From Bryobacteraceae bacterium (GTDB lineage Bacteria > Acidobacteriota > Terriglobia > Bryobacterales > Bryobacteraceae): 64,000 nt of DNA. Of the stretch, positions 26,957 through 34,757 are shown one piece after another. The notes under the pieces are model-generated. The model ran no database searches, was not told where the DNA came from, and was given only the letters and a program-made list of their open reading frames with translations. Made by a program: the position numbers and the translations under genes. The stretch's first letter is position 1, and the number at the start of each line of letters is the position of its first letter. The stretch lies in the NCBI GenBank assembly GCA_025056455.1, contig JANWVY010000001.1, positions 815,757 to 879,756 of the forward strand. The letters run 5' to 3'.

Positions 26957-28470
26957 TAATCCCCAGCGCGCACCCACCCGTAAGCTTCGTTGGAGCGTTG
27001 GCCTCCTTGCTCGAGGTAGGCCATGCGTAGTTTATCCAGAGCGTCGGCAGGCAAAGCCTGGCGCTTCTTCTTGACATCGAGGCCATAGATCTTGGCCGCG
27101 TTGAGTCCAAAGATCTTTGCCTTGTCTTGTTTTGTGAGTTTCTTGTAGCCAAATCGCTCGCACAGCTCGTCGGAGATTTGGAACCGTTTGAAGGCGTCGA
27201 TAAGCCACTGCGGCGATCCCCACCACAAGCAGTCCGTGCCCCAAACAACGTGATCGACGCCGTAATATTTGATGTTCTTTCCAATTCCATGCATGGCCAC
27301 CACGGGGTTGGCGATGACCAGCGGGCCGAAGAAACTGCCCAGCTCACAATAGACGTTGTTCATTTTCGGGTTGCGCTTTTTAATGTCCATCAACACGCTG
27401 TGCCACAGGAAATCTCCGGTGGTGGGATCATACTCGTTGGCTTTTTCCCAGTCCGGCTCATTCGGCCCGTGTTTGAGCGCCGAGTGATAGATGATGAACG
27501 TCAGGTCCGGGTTATTGAGCGCCGCTTTCTCCACATCTTTCGGGTTGGCCAGATGGCCTAGGGTGCGCGATTGGTAGGAGTAGCCTTTGTGAACACTGAA
27601 GATTTTTAGGCCCCGTTTACGGGATTCCTCATAAAACCAGGCGGCGTTGTCATCGTCCAGCTGAAAACCGCCTCCGGACCGGCCCGGATCGGTGTGGCAA
27701 TACCATTTCCAGGAGGCGATCTTGTACTTGAAGATCTCGCGATCCATTTGTTCGAGAATGGCGGCCTTGTCCGGTTTGTTGTTGACTTTGTCCCAGTAGT
27801 GATTGGGAGCGAGATTTCCTTGGGCGTAGCAGCGTGTGGTACCTCCGGCAAGGGCGTTGATTTTGTCGCGGGACTCGGCCATCAACCAGCTAGGAAGGAT
27901 GGCAATGCCTTCGCTGCGCGCTCTTCCCTCGGGAATGTTGCCTTTCTCATCGCGCAGGCGCTCGCGGCCCGGAACTCCAGAGATGACGACCACGTCAGTC
28001 TCCGAGTCGAAATACATTTCTTTCACGAAGTTGACAAAAGAATAGGCGTCCTTATCGTTTTTCAACTGGAAGCCCATGTTCTTGATGAATTCCATGTTGC
28101 GGAATTGCAGGGTGTAGCCATCCGTGAAGTGGCCCTGCACGTCCATGATGAAGTACTCGCCTTTAGGATATTTTTCGGCGGATGCAGCTGGCTCCCAGGT
28201 CTCGGCCTCTTCCACTTCAAAGTTGTTGCCCCAGACTTTGTTGGAAGCTAGGAAGCAAGTGGCCAGGCCCATAGAGGTGGACATGAAGGTCCGGCGGTCC
28301 ATGCCGAGCTTGCGCGCGCGCACCTCGGAGAGCTCACCGATGAGATACTCCACTTGCTTTTGTTTCTCGGTCTGCGGGCGAGGGATGAACTCTTCGTTGG
28401 AGACGATTTGAGTAGGCATCGGGGAAATGACGCCCTTTTTGCGATCACGATCAGCTTTACGAACCCACAT
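26956..28470 (-). CDS. Amidohydrolase-family (TIM-barrel) protein with an internal Tat-type signal
   Basis: The protein has 504 residues. ATG 28470 is chosen because GGAGGT lies 6 nt ahead; the frame extends to 28512 without a better site. A twin-arginine motif ([20 protein letters not shown]) lies at residues 57-76, after an unusually long charged leader. The barrel begins with [12 protein letters not shown], where H may be a metal ligand, and near the end [11 protein letters not shown] supplies the conserved Asp of amidohydrolase-2 (ACMSD-like) proteins. YHSALKHG may give a further His. The reaction may be hydrolysis or decarboxylation, with unknown substrate. It heads the coupled operon with the VOC protein and hexaheme cytochrome, and is divergent from the CoA-ligase gene 118 bp away. 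Confidence 0.82.
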   Translation of the reverse strand: MWVRKADRDRKKGVISPMPTQIVSNEEFIPRPQTEKQKQVEYLIGELSEVRARKLGMDRRTFMSTSMGLATCFLASNKVWGNNFEVEEAETWEPAASAEKYPKGEYFIMDVQGHFTDGYTLQFRNMEFIKNMGFQLKNDKDAYSFVNFVKEMYFDSETDVVVISGVPGRERLRDEKGNIPEGRARSEGIAILPSWLMAESRDKINALAGGTTRCYAQGNLAPNHYWDKVNNKPDKAAILEQMDREIFKYKIASWKWYCHTDPGRSGGGFQLDDDNAAWFYEESRKRGLKIFSVHKGYSYQSRTLGHLANPKDVEKAALNNPDLTFIIYHSALKHGPNEPDWEKANEYDPTTGDFLWHSVLMDIKKRNPKMNNVYCELGSFFGPLVIANPVVAMHGIGKNIKYYGVDHVVWGTDCLWWGSPQWLIDAFKRFQISDELCERFGYKKLTKQDKAKIFGLNAAKIYGLDVKKKRQALPADALDKLRMAYLEQGGQRSNEAYGWVRAGD

Positions 28471-28588
28471 AGGATACCTCCGCATCGTACACGGACTGGT
28501 TGGATGGAGCAAGCCCGGAAAATGCTGCTGTTGAGCCGCACCTTACAGTCAAGACATTCCACCGCTGATTTCATAAGATATCGGAACG

Positions 28589-30151
28589 ATGCCGTTTCGA
28601 TCACCCTACCCGGACATTTCAGTTCCCGACGTATCGCTGCCAGATTTTATCTTTTCCAACCTCGGAGAAGCGGCCGGGAGAACCGCGTTAATTGATGGTC
28701 CAACGGGACGCAGCTACACCTACGCTCAAGTTGACTTGCTCTCGCGGAGAGTAGCAGGGGCCCTAGCAAAGCGGGGGCTTGGCAAGGGTGACAAGCTTGC
28801 GATTTTGAGTCCCAATGTTCCTGAGTACGCCATTGCCGTACATGGAGTGATGCGGGCTGGCGGCATAGTGACAACGATGAACCCGCTCTACACGGAGTCG
28901 GAAGTTGAACATCAGCTTCGCGATTCGGAAGCTCGGTTTCTGCTGACCGTTCCCCAGCTGTTGGACAAGGCTGCGGCGGCCGTTAGGCGCTGTAACGTTG
29001 AGCGGATCTTCGTGCTCGGGGAGGCCGAGGGGGCGGAACCGTTTGCGCAGCTGATGGGCGAACCAGGCGAGGCGCCAGCGGTAGAAATTCATCCGGCCGA
29101 GGACGTCGCAGCGATGCTCTATTCGAGCGGCACGACAGGGCTGCCGAAAGGCGTTATGCTCACGCATCGCAACCTGGTGGCGGCGCTCCTACAGGCCGAC
29201 AAACTTTTTGGGGAAGGCCCGGCGCGGTCGCTGCTTTTTTTGCCCATGTTTCATATCTTCGGCTTCCATGCGGTGATGAACTTCGACCTGCTCAACCGGG
29301 GCACCATCGTTACCATGCCCAGGTTTGACTTCGAGCAGATGCTGGCGCTCGTTGCCCAGCACCGCATCGAGCGCATGTGCGTCGTGCCGCCGGTGGTGCT
29401 GGCGCTTGTGAAGAGTCCCGTCGTCGAGCAGTACGACACTTCGAGTCTGAGGCTCGTTTTTTCAGGCGCGGCGCCGCTGGATGAAGCGTTGGCAGCCGCT
29501 TGCGAGCAACGCCTGAAAGGCTGCCTCGTGCGTCAAGGTTACGGTCTAACGGAAACCTCGCCGCCCGTGTGCGGGCATCCGCTCACAACGGACCGCGTGA
29601 GGTATGGCTCAGTAGGCCCGCTCGTCCCAAGCACGGAGGGTCGCTTGGTCAACCTGGAGACAGGTGACGAAGCCGCGCCTGGGGAAACCGGCGAGCTCTG
29701 GGTGCGCGGTCCTCAAGTGATGAAGGGTTACTACCGCAATCCCGAAGCCACGCGGGACATGTTGCTCGAGGGCGGGTGGCTTCGCACGGGTGACATTGCA
29801 CGGCTTGATGAGGCAGGATGGCTTTACATTGTGGACCGCGCCAAAGAGTTGATTAAGTACAAGGGGCTACAGGTGGCGCCCGCCGAATTGGAAGCGGTGC
29901 TGGTTTCTCATCCCATGGTGGCTGACGCTGCCGTTATCGGCGTCCCGGATGAAGAGGCCGGAGAGGCGCCCAAGGCCTTTGTCGTGGCCAAAGGCCCGGT
30001 GACCGCTGACGAGATTTTGCAGTTTGTCGCAAGTCAAGTGGCCCCGTACAAAAAGGTGCGGTACGTGGAGTTTGTCGATGCGATCCCCAAATCTCCGAGT
30101 GGGAAAATCCTGCGGCGCGTTCTGCGCGAACGCGAGCGCGCTCGGAGCTAA
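28589..30151 (+). CDS. AMP-binding acyl-CoA ligase, 4-coumarate-CoA-ligase-like
   Basis: This 520-residue protein is of standard length. The AMP-binding P-loop is YSSGTTGLPKGVMLTH (about 176-191). Further motifs are QGYGLTETSPP, the hinge region WLRTGDIARLDEAGWLYIVDR, and the C-terminal catalytic lysine segment PKSPSGKILRR. These fit plant-type 4CL and related arylpropionyl- or fatty-acyl-CoA ligases that activate carboxylic acids with ATP and CoA in the cytoplasm. The substrate cannot be fixed from sequence. It is divergent from the amidohydrolase operon and could supply or process aromatic acids with it. Its stop overlaps the stop of the convergent DinB-like gene by 3 bp. Confidence 0.9.
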   Translation: MPFRSPYPDISVPDVSLPDFIFSNLGEAAGRTALIDGPTGRSYTYAQVDLLSRRVAGALAKRGLGKGDKLAILSPNVPEYAIAVHGVMRAGGIVTTMNPLYTESEVEHQLRDSEARFLLTVPQLLDKAAAAVRRCNVERIFVLGEAEGAEPFAQLMGEPGEAPAVEIHPAEDVAAMLYSSGTTGLPKGVMLTHRNLVAALLQADKLFGEGPARSLLFLPMFHIFGFHAVMNFDLLNRGTIVTMPRFDFEQMLALVAQHRIERMCVVPPVVLALVKSPVVEQYDTSSLRLVFSGAAPLDEALAAACEQRLKGCLVRQGYGLTETSPPVCGHPLTTDRVRYGSVGPLVPSTEGRLVNLETGDEAAPGETGELWVRGPQVMKGYYRNPEATRDMLLEGGWLRTGDIARLDEAGWLYIVDRAKELIKYKGLQVAPAELEAVLVSHPMVADAAVIGVPDEEAGEAPKAFVVAKGPVTADEILQFVASQVAPYKKVRYVEFVDAIPKSPSGKILRRVLRERERARS

Positions 30152-30756
30152 CGGTTTGTGGGATATTCGGGGTGGCGCATTAACTCCTCGATTTGCTGGG
30201 CGTGACGCTTCGTGTGCCCGGCGAGCAGGAGCAACCACTGATGGACATCCAATTCTCCGACCGGCGACTGGGCTCGGTATTTCCGCAGTGGCAGCTGGGT
30301 GGCGCGCACCCAATCGATGGTCTTCGAGCGACGCTCGCCAAAGGCCAGGCGCGCTTCATCGAGGTTGCGATACTGGCCCTTGGGAGTCGCACGCTCCGGA
30401 GCGGTCGCTTTTTGGCTGCGGTCAGCAACGGTTTTCAGCACGAGCTGGTCGAGGGCCTGTTGTTCTTTTTGGGGCCGCTCTTGGGTGGGCTTACCATTCT
30501 CGAGAGTTTGCTGAATCGTGCTGAACAGCAAATCCTCGGTGAGCGCCAAGTGTTCGAGAATTTCCAGAATCGACCAGGTCTTGGAATCTGGCTTGAAACT
30601 AGACTGACTCACCGTACAAGTCTCTAATAGCACCGAAATGAGGCGGTGCCCTTCCTCCAATTCATTGATCGCTTTGCGCCGGTCTGCCTCGCTATAGCCC
30701 TCGGCAAGCAGCGAAGTAACTAGCAGGGGTAAAATCGTCCAAACGCCGTGTCGCAT
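30148..30756 (-). CDS. Secreted DinB-like protein
   Basis: This 202-residue protein has a probable signal peptide (WTILPLLVTSLLAEG) and a four-helix DinB-like domain. Metal-ligand candidates are His in LEILEHLALTED and the pair in LLLLAGHTKRHAQQIEEL, which matches the usual H and HxxxH layout. DinB proteins are thiol-dependent or metal-dependent enzymes and most are cytoplasmic, so a signal peptide here is notable. TAGGAAG precedes the ATG at 30756. The stop codons of this gene and the CoA ligase overlap. The substrate is unknown. Confidence 0.75.
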   Translation of the reverse strand: MRHGVWTILPLLVTSLLAEGYSEADRRKAINELEEGHRLISVLLETCTVSQSSFKPDSKTWSILEILEHLALTEDLLFSTIQQTLENGKPTQERPQKEQQALDQLVLKTVADRSQKATAPERATPKGQYRNLDEARLAFGERRSKTIDWVRATQLPLRKYRAQSPVGELDVHQWLLLLAGHTKRHAQQIEELMRHPEYPTNR

Positions 30757-30849
30757 AACTTCCTACTTAGTGTAGCGAGTCTCTCGTTCGCCGCCAGCGC
30801 TTGAGCCGAAGGCTTGCGCAAATTTTGGCCGCGATTTCAGCCGCGGGCG

Positions 30850-31239
30850 CTAGGCTTTTTTCGCGGTAGGAATTGCGTCACCCAAAATCGAGCCGCCACC
30901 TTCGCTCACATAGTTTCGATTCCAGGCCGGAATCTCTAGCACAACGTCACCCAAAACCACGGCCTGGCAGCCTAGCCGGCTATGCAGGGTCAAATCCGCC
31001 GCCATGTCCAGACGGTCAGCCTCATCATCCTCCATCGGAGAAAGCGCGTCTTCGCCACTTTTCACGACAACATGACAGGTGGTGCAGGCGCAGCTCCCAC
31101 CACAGGCGTGCTCGAGATGAAACCCAAAATGCTCAGCGACGTCCAGGACTGAACCGGGCTTGCCGTGACCTCCGTAGGGTAACTTACCAAGCTCGTATTC
31201 GAAGGTTACATTCGCCGGGAGAAAGGTTACTTTGGGCAC
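30850..31239 (-). CDS. fdx: Isc-type [2Fe-2S] ferredoxin
   Basis: This 129-residue protein matches adrenodoxin-like bacterial Fdx. The start MPKVTFLPAN is typical of the family. Cluster cysteines are C46, C52 and C55 in HACGGSCACTTC and C91 in LGCQA, giving the C-x5-C-x2-C...C pattern. C50 is an extra cysteine. Such ferredoxins donate electrons in Fe-S cluster assembly or to P450 and other oxygenases; no isc genes are adjacent here. The start codon is GTG. An extended -10 element (TGCTATAAT) ends 6 nt before it, so the mRNA may be leaderless. Confidence 0.85.
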   Translation of the reverse strand: MPKVTFLPANVTFEYELGKLPYGGHGKPGSVLDVAEHFGFHLEHACGGSCACTTCHVVVKSGEDALSPMEDDEADRLDMAADLTLHSRLGCQAVVLGDVVLEIPAWNRNYVSEGGGSILGDAIPTAKKA

Positions 31240-31245
31240 GATCCA

Positions 31246-31254
31246 ATTATAGCA
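31246..31254 (-). promoter_or_regulatory. Extended -10 promoter of the ferredoxin gene
   Basis: On the minus strand TGC-TATAAT (31254 to 31246) is a consensus -10 with an upstream TG. The GTG start of the ferredoxin is 7 nt past it, where a transcript would be expected to start. No well-placed consensus -35 is visible. Confidence 0.55.
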
Positions 31255-31342
31255 TCCTAACTATACAATTTTGTCCAGATTGGCGGAAGTCCGGTTCAAT
31301 CTGACTGGTGAAAGGGCAAAAGGGGCAAACGGGCGCGGATGG

Positions 31343-31474
31343 CTACTTCCGCATGCCGCGCCGCGGGTTTTTTACGCGGGACTGGCGCAGTTTCCGCTCC
31401 TTGCGTTTCGGTTTACTGATCACAAAAGCGCCACTCCCTAAGTATTCGGCCTGATAAACTTTGTCCTCTGCCAC
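31343..31474 (-). CDS. Possible small basic protein (43 residues)
   Basis: A GTG at 31474 opens a 43-codon frame ending at TAG 31343. The N-terminal half (AEDKVYQAEYLGSGAFVIS) is mixed. The C-terminal half (KPKRKERKLRQSR and following) is strongly basic, as in small nucleic-acid- or ribosome-binding proteins. AGGAG lies 13 nt before the start, rather far. The frame is open for at least 30 more codons upstream, so another start is possible. I do not recognise the family. Support is amino-acid composition and location in a divergent gap only. Confidence 0.3.
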   Translation of the reverse strand: MAEDKVYQAEYLGSGAFVISKPKRKERKLRQSRVKNPRRGMRK

Positions 31475-31657
31475 AGGAAAGTATTTACTCCTCGGAACAA
31501 CTTGTTCGTTTTTCTCTCGGTCTTTTATTGTATCGACTTTGCGAGGAGGTTGGGTTTTCCCCCGCAGGATTGCTGGACGGGACGCGCTAGGGGTGAGAGA
31601 TACGGGTGGGTCTCGCTACAATGGCGAGCGGAGCCCGAGGGCAAGTACAGATTCGGT

Positions 31658-32920
31658 TTGCTTGCCGTCAACGCGGCCGCCAAGGGAGGGGTTCTGCGTT
31701 TCTTTCTCATCTATTTTCTTGCTGCGTCGATTGTTCTTTCGCAAGAGCAGTCTCCGCCGGCCGCCAGGCCGGGCATTTTTGGAGAGATCGATGAACTGCT
31801 CAGAGAGCTAGAAAAGATCACTGGCCTCAAATCCCTACGCAAAGTGCCCTCGGACACGATTAGCAAGGAGAACCTCAAGAAGTTTTTGGAAGAGCGAATC
31901 CAAGAGGCGGTCAAACCCGAAGAAATCCGGGCCGAGCAAATCGCGCTTCAGATGCTCGGGTTTGTGCCGGCAGAATTCGATTTGAAGAAAATGACCATCG
32001 ACTTGCTCACCGAACAAGCGGCCGCCTTTTACGATTACAAGAAGAAGAGGCTTTTTTTGCTCGACTCCAACGCGTCCAGCTTGCAGCGTCCGATTTTGGT
32101 TCATGAGCTGGCCCATGCGCTGGCCGACCAGCATTTTGATCTGGAGAAATATTTGCTCAAGGGCAAAAGCGATGACGCGGCTCTGGCGCGGATGGCGGTG
32201 ATGGAAGGTCAAGCCACCTGGTTGATGTCGGAGTACGTGCTGTCGCAACTGGGCGCTTCGCTGAAGCGCACTCCGGAGATGGCGGAGTGGATGAACCGCC
32301 TGTCGGGCTCCTCAGGGGGCCTTTATCCGGTGTTTGATTCCGCGCCGCTCTACTTGCGCGAAACGCTGATGTTTCCATACACCAAAGGCGTGCTCTTCCA
32401 GAACGCAGTGATCGCCAAGATGGGAGATGCGGGATTTGCCGAGGTGTTTCGCAATCCTCCGGCAAGCTCGCAACAAATTCTCCACCCGCAAAAATACTTC
32501 GACCGGGAGCGCCCGGTCAGCGTCGAACCACCACAAGTCAAATTGAGAGGCTACACCAGGCTCATCGAAGGCACGTTTGGCGAACTCGACCATGAGATAC
32601 TGTTCCGGCAGTACGGGGACGAGGCTACCCCGCCGCTGGCCGAACGCTGGCGGGGCGGCGTTTACCGCATCTTGGAAAACAAAAAACAGAATCACCGAAT
32701 TTTGTTGTATGCCTCGGAGTGGATCGATACGCGCGCTGCAGCGGCGGCGTTTCTGACCTGGCGCAAAGCGATGCAGAAGAAGTGGCGGCGGTTTGAAGTG
32801 AGCACGGAATCTTCTACGGAGCTCTCCGGGAGGTGCGACTGGGGGATCTTCCGCCTGCAACTTTTCGATCGTCGCGTGACGAGCGTTGAAGGCTTGCCAG
32901 AAAGGCCCCGGCGTAATTGA
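31658..32920 (+). CDS. Secreted HELAH-motif metalloprotease-like protein
   Basis: There are about 420 residues from the TTG at 31658; the frame is open from TTG 31502 with no ATG or GTG before the mature domain. I prefer 31658 because it places a signal peptide (LRFFLIYFLAASIVLS) near the N-terminus. The motif LVHELAHALADQHFD is the zinc-binding HExxH of gluzincin-like peptidases, with EGQATW further on as the possible third ligand region. The surrounding sequence is not a family I can name. It probably cleaves proteins or peptides outside the cytoplasm. The gene ends 52 bp before the MoaD-MoaE fusion. The start is uncertain. Confidence 0.7.
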   Translation: MLAVNAAAKGGVLRFFLIYFLAASIVLSQEQSPPAARPGIFGEIDELLRELEKITGLKSLRKVPSDTISKENLKKFLEERIQEAVKPEEIRAEQIALQMLGFVPAEFDLKKMTIDLLTEQAAAFYDYKKKRLFLLDSNASSLQRPILVHELAHALADQHFDLEKYLLKGKSDDAALARMAVMEGQATWLMSEYVLSQLGASLKRTPEMAEWMNRLSGSSGGLYPVFDSAPLYLRETLMFPYTKGVLFQNAVIAKMGDAGFAEVFRNPPASSQQILHPQKYFDRERPVSVEPPQVKLRGYTRLIEGTFGELDHEILFRQYGDEATPPLAERWRGGVYRILENKKQNHRILLYASEWIDTRAAAAAFLTWRKAMQKKWRRFEVSTESSTELSGRCDWGIFRLQLFDRRVTSVEGLPERPRRN

Positions 32921-32972
32921 TTGTTTCCACGCAACGGCGACGCTGAGCAACACGTCTGATAGTCTAGTAGTC

Positions 32973-33710
32973 GTGCGCGTGCAAGTCCTGTTCTTCGGCA
33001 TGCTGAAGGACATCACCGGTCATTCTCAAGAGCAGTTAGAGCTGGAAGCTGGCAGCCGGCTTCAGACGGTTTTCGACCACTATGCAAGCCGCTTCCCACG
33101 GCTTCAACAGATGGCAGCAAGTATCGTGATGGCGCGCAACCAGCAGTTTGCACCGCTCGACACCTTCCTCGAAGAAGGCGATGAAGTTGCTTTTCTGCCG
33201 CCGGTGAGCGGAGGCTCCGAGCCCGCTTGTGAGTTGGCAAGCCCCTATATTCGGACGATCGAAGATCCAGAAGGCCATTTTTTCGCGCTTACCCGCCAGC
33301 CGGTGGAAGTGGCGGAGATCCGTCGCCGCCTTCTCCAGCCGCATGACGGGGCCGTGGTGACGTTTGAAGGGGTTGTCCGCAACCAGTCGCAGGGGCGCAA
33401 GACCCGGTATCTAGACTACGAGTGCTACGAAGGCATGGCCATTGAAGTGATGGCCCGCCTCGGACGTGAGATTGCCGCTCAACACGCGATTAGCCGCATC
33501 GCCCTCGTGCACCGCTTGGGCCGGATGGAGATCGGAGAAACCAGCGTGGCCGTCATCGTGACGGCGCCCCACCGCAAACCTGCCTTTGAAGCTGCACTGG
33601 AAGGGATCAACCGCCTGAAGCGAACCGTCCCGATTTGGAAGAAGGAGTACTTCGAAGACGGAGCGATTTGGGTGGAAGGAGAATGGGACCAATCCATCAC
33701 AGCCAGCTGA
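32973..33710 (+). CDS. MoaD-MoaE fusion, molybdopterin synthase
   Basis: The protein has 245 residues. GTG 32973 gives RVQVLFFGML, the usual MoaD start; the longer frame to 32886 adds unrelated residues. Residues 1-81 are the ubiquitin-like MoaD, ending in LPPVSGG (G80-G81), the thiocarboxylate tail. From about 95 the MoaE catalytic subunit follows (FEGVVRNQSQGR; VHRLGRMEIGET; RTVPIWKKEYFEDG with the catalytic Lys). Together they convert cyclic pyranopterin monophosphate to molybdopterin for the molybdenum cofactor. In the fused state the Gly tail is not free and must be released, as in the known fused MoaX of Mycobacterium tuberculosis. The 3' end overlaps the VWA gene by 28 bp. No other moa genes are nearby. 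Confidence 0.9.
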   Translation: MRVQVLFFGMLKDITGHSQEQLELEAGSRLQTVFDHYASRFPRLQQMAASIVMARNQQFAPLDTFLEEGDEVAFLPPVSGGSEPACELASPYIRTIEDPEGHFFALTRQPVEVAEIRRRLLQPHDGAVVTFEGVVRNQSQGRKTRYLDYECYEGMAIEVMARLGREIAAQHAISRIALVHRLGRMEIGETSVAVIVTAPHRKPAFEAALEGINRLKRTVPIWKKEYFEDGAIWVEGEWDQSITAS

Positions 33711-34618
33711 GTGGTTGGTGGGGCCGGTGCGCCGTGTGGACAGTTGTCTTTCCTCTCGCCTTGGCCGCGCAAGATCCTCCAGTGGTGTTTCGAACCGAGG
33801 TAAATCTCGTGCGCCTGTTGACCACGGTGCGTGACCCCGCGGGGCGTCTTGTGGGGGGATTGCAACGGGAAGACTTCACGGTCTATGACAACGGCGTCCG
33901 GCAGGAGATTGCGGTCTTTGAGCGCACGACGGCTCAGCCTCTCTCGGTGGCCCTTTTGATGGACACGAGCGCCTCCATCGCCAAGGAACTGCGCGTGGCC
34001 GTGCTGTCTGTGAAGCGGTTTTTGAATGGCTTGCTAAAAGAAGGAAATCCGCGTGATGAGATCGCCTTGTTCACCTTCAACCACGCTGTTCAGCAGCACA
34101 CCAGCTTCACGCGCAATATTTCTTTGATCGAACAACGGGTAAAACCTCTGCGGGCTGAATCGGGCACCTCGCTCTATGACGCCATTCACTTGGTGGCGCG
34201 CGAGCTCGAACGGCGTGATGGCCGGCATGTCATCGTCGTGGTGACCGATGGCGGCGATACGACCAGTTATTACACCTACCAAGACGCACTCGAAGCCGCG
34301 CACCGGGCCGACGCCCCCATTTATTCGCTGTTGCTGACTCCCATTACAAATGAGGCGGGAAGAAACGTGGGCGGCGAAAATGCGCTCAAAACGCTTGGCG
34401 AAAGCACAGGGGGCCGGCTCTTTCTTACCAGTGTGGGCGCAGAAATGGACCAGGCGCTGGAAAACATTCTGCGGGAGCTACGCACGCAATACCTACTGGG
34501 CTACTACCCCCGAGGCATTCCGCGGAGTTCTTCTCGCTTTCATACGGTGCGTGTTGAGCTCAGCCAGCCGGGCCTCCGCGCCGTGACGCGGACAGGCTAC
34601 TTTCGCGCCGTGGAATAG
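33683..34618 (+). CDS. Secreted VWA-domain protein (acidobacterial VWFA type)
   Basis: The protein has 311 residues. ATG 33683 has GGAAGGAG just ahead and yields a signal peptide (VWTVVFPLALAAQ). The motif VRLLTTVRDPAGRLVGGLQ with DFTVYDNGVRQEI is the usual N-terminal part of the VWFA-type family in Acidobacteria. The von Willebrand A domain follows, with the metal-site motif DTSAS and later VTDGGDTTS. It ends TGYFRAVE. It likely binds a protein or metal-dependent ligand outside the cell; many copies occur in acidobacterial genomes and their roles are unknown. It overlaps the MoaD-MoaE gene by 28 bp. Confidence 0.85.
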   Translation: MGPIHHSQLSGWWGRCAVWTVVFPLALAAQDPPVVFRTEVNLVRLLTTVRDPAGRLVGGLQREDFTVYDNGVRQEIAVFERTTAQPLSVALLMDTSASIAKELRVAVLSVKRFLNGLLKEGNPRDEIALFTFNHAVQQHTSFTRNISLIEQRVKPLRAESGTSLYDAIHLVARELERRDGRHVIVVVTDGGDTTSYYTYQDALEAAHRADAPIYSLLLTPITNEAGRNVGGENALKTLGESTGGRLFLTSVGAEMDQALENILRELRTQYLLGYYPRGIPRSSSRFHTVRVELSQPGLRAVTRTGYFRAVE

Positions 34619-34732
34619 CGGCCTGATGGGTTGGAGGGTAATTCCTGCTTGCTGAGAGTTAGAACCTCGCTCCGCTGGCGATTGAAGGGGGTCCGGCCCG
34701 ATGGTTCGAGCCTCCAAGGAGATGAACGAGAA

Positions 34733-34757
34733 GGGTTGAGATCCGCTGGCTCAACCC
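34733..34757. terminator. Perfect hairpin between VWA and SIR2-like genes
   Basis: GGGTTGAG-(9-nt loop)-CTCAACCC forms an 8-bp perfect stem in the convergent gap. The SIR2-like stop codon (34751-34753) lies in its right arm. No T-run follows on either strand, so termination would be weak or Rho-assisted. Confidence 0.4.

Larger units (their letters stand above)
31240..31657. other. Gap between ferredoxin and metalloprotease genes
   Basis: The region contains the ferredoxin promoter and a possible 43-residue minus-strand ORF (31343-31474). The rest holds open but featureless sequence: the plus-strand frame of the metalloprotease is open back to TTG 31502, but that stretch shows no signal peptide or domain. 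Confidence 0.4.

Noticed and set aside
31502-31657. Metalloprotease start at TTG 31502.
   Set aside because: It would put about 52 residues with no recognisable feature before the signal peptide; 31658 is preferred, but neither has a strong ribosome binding site.
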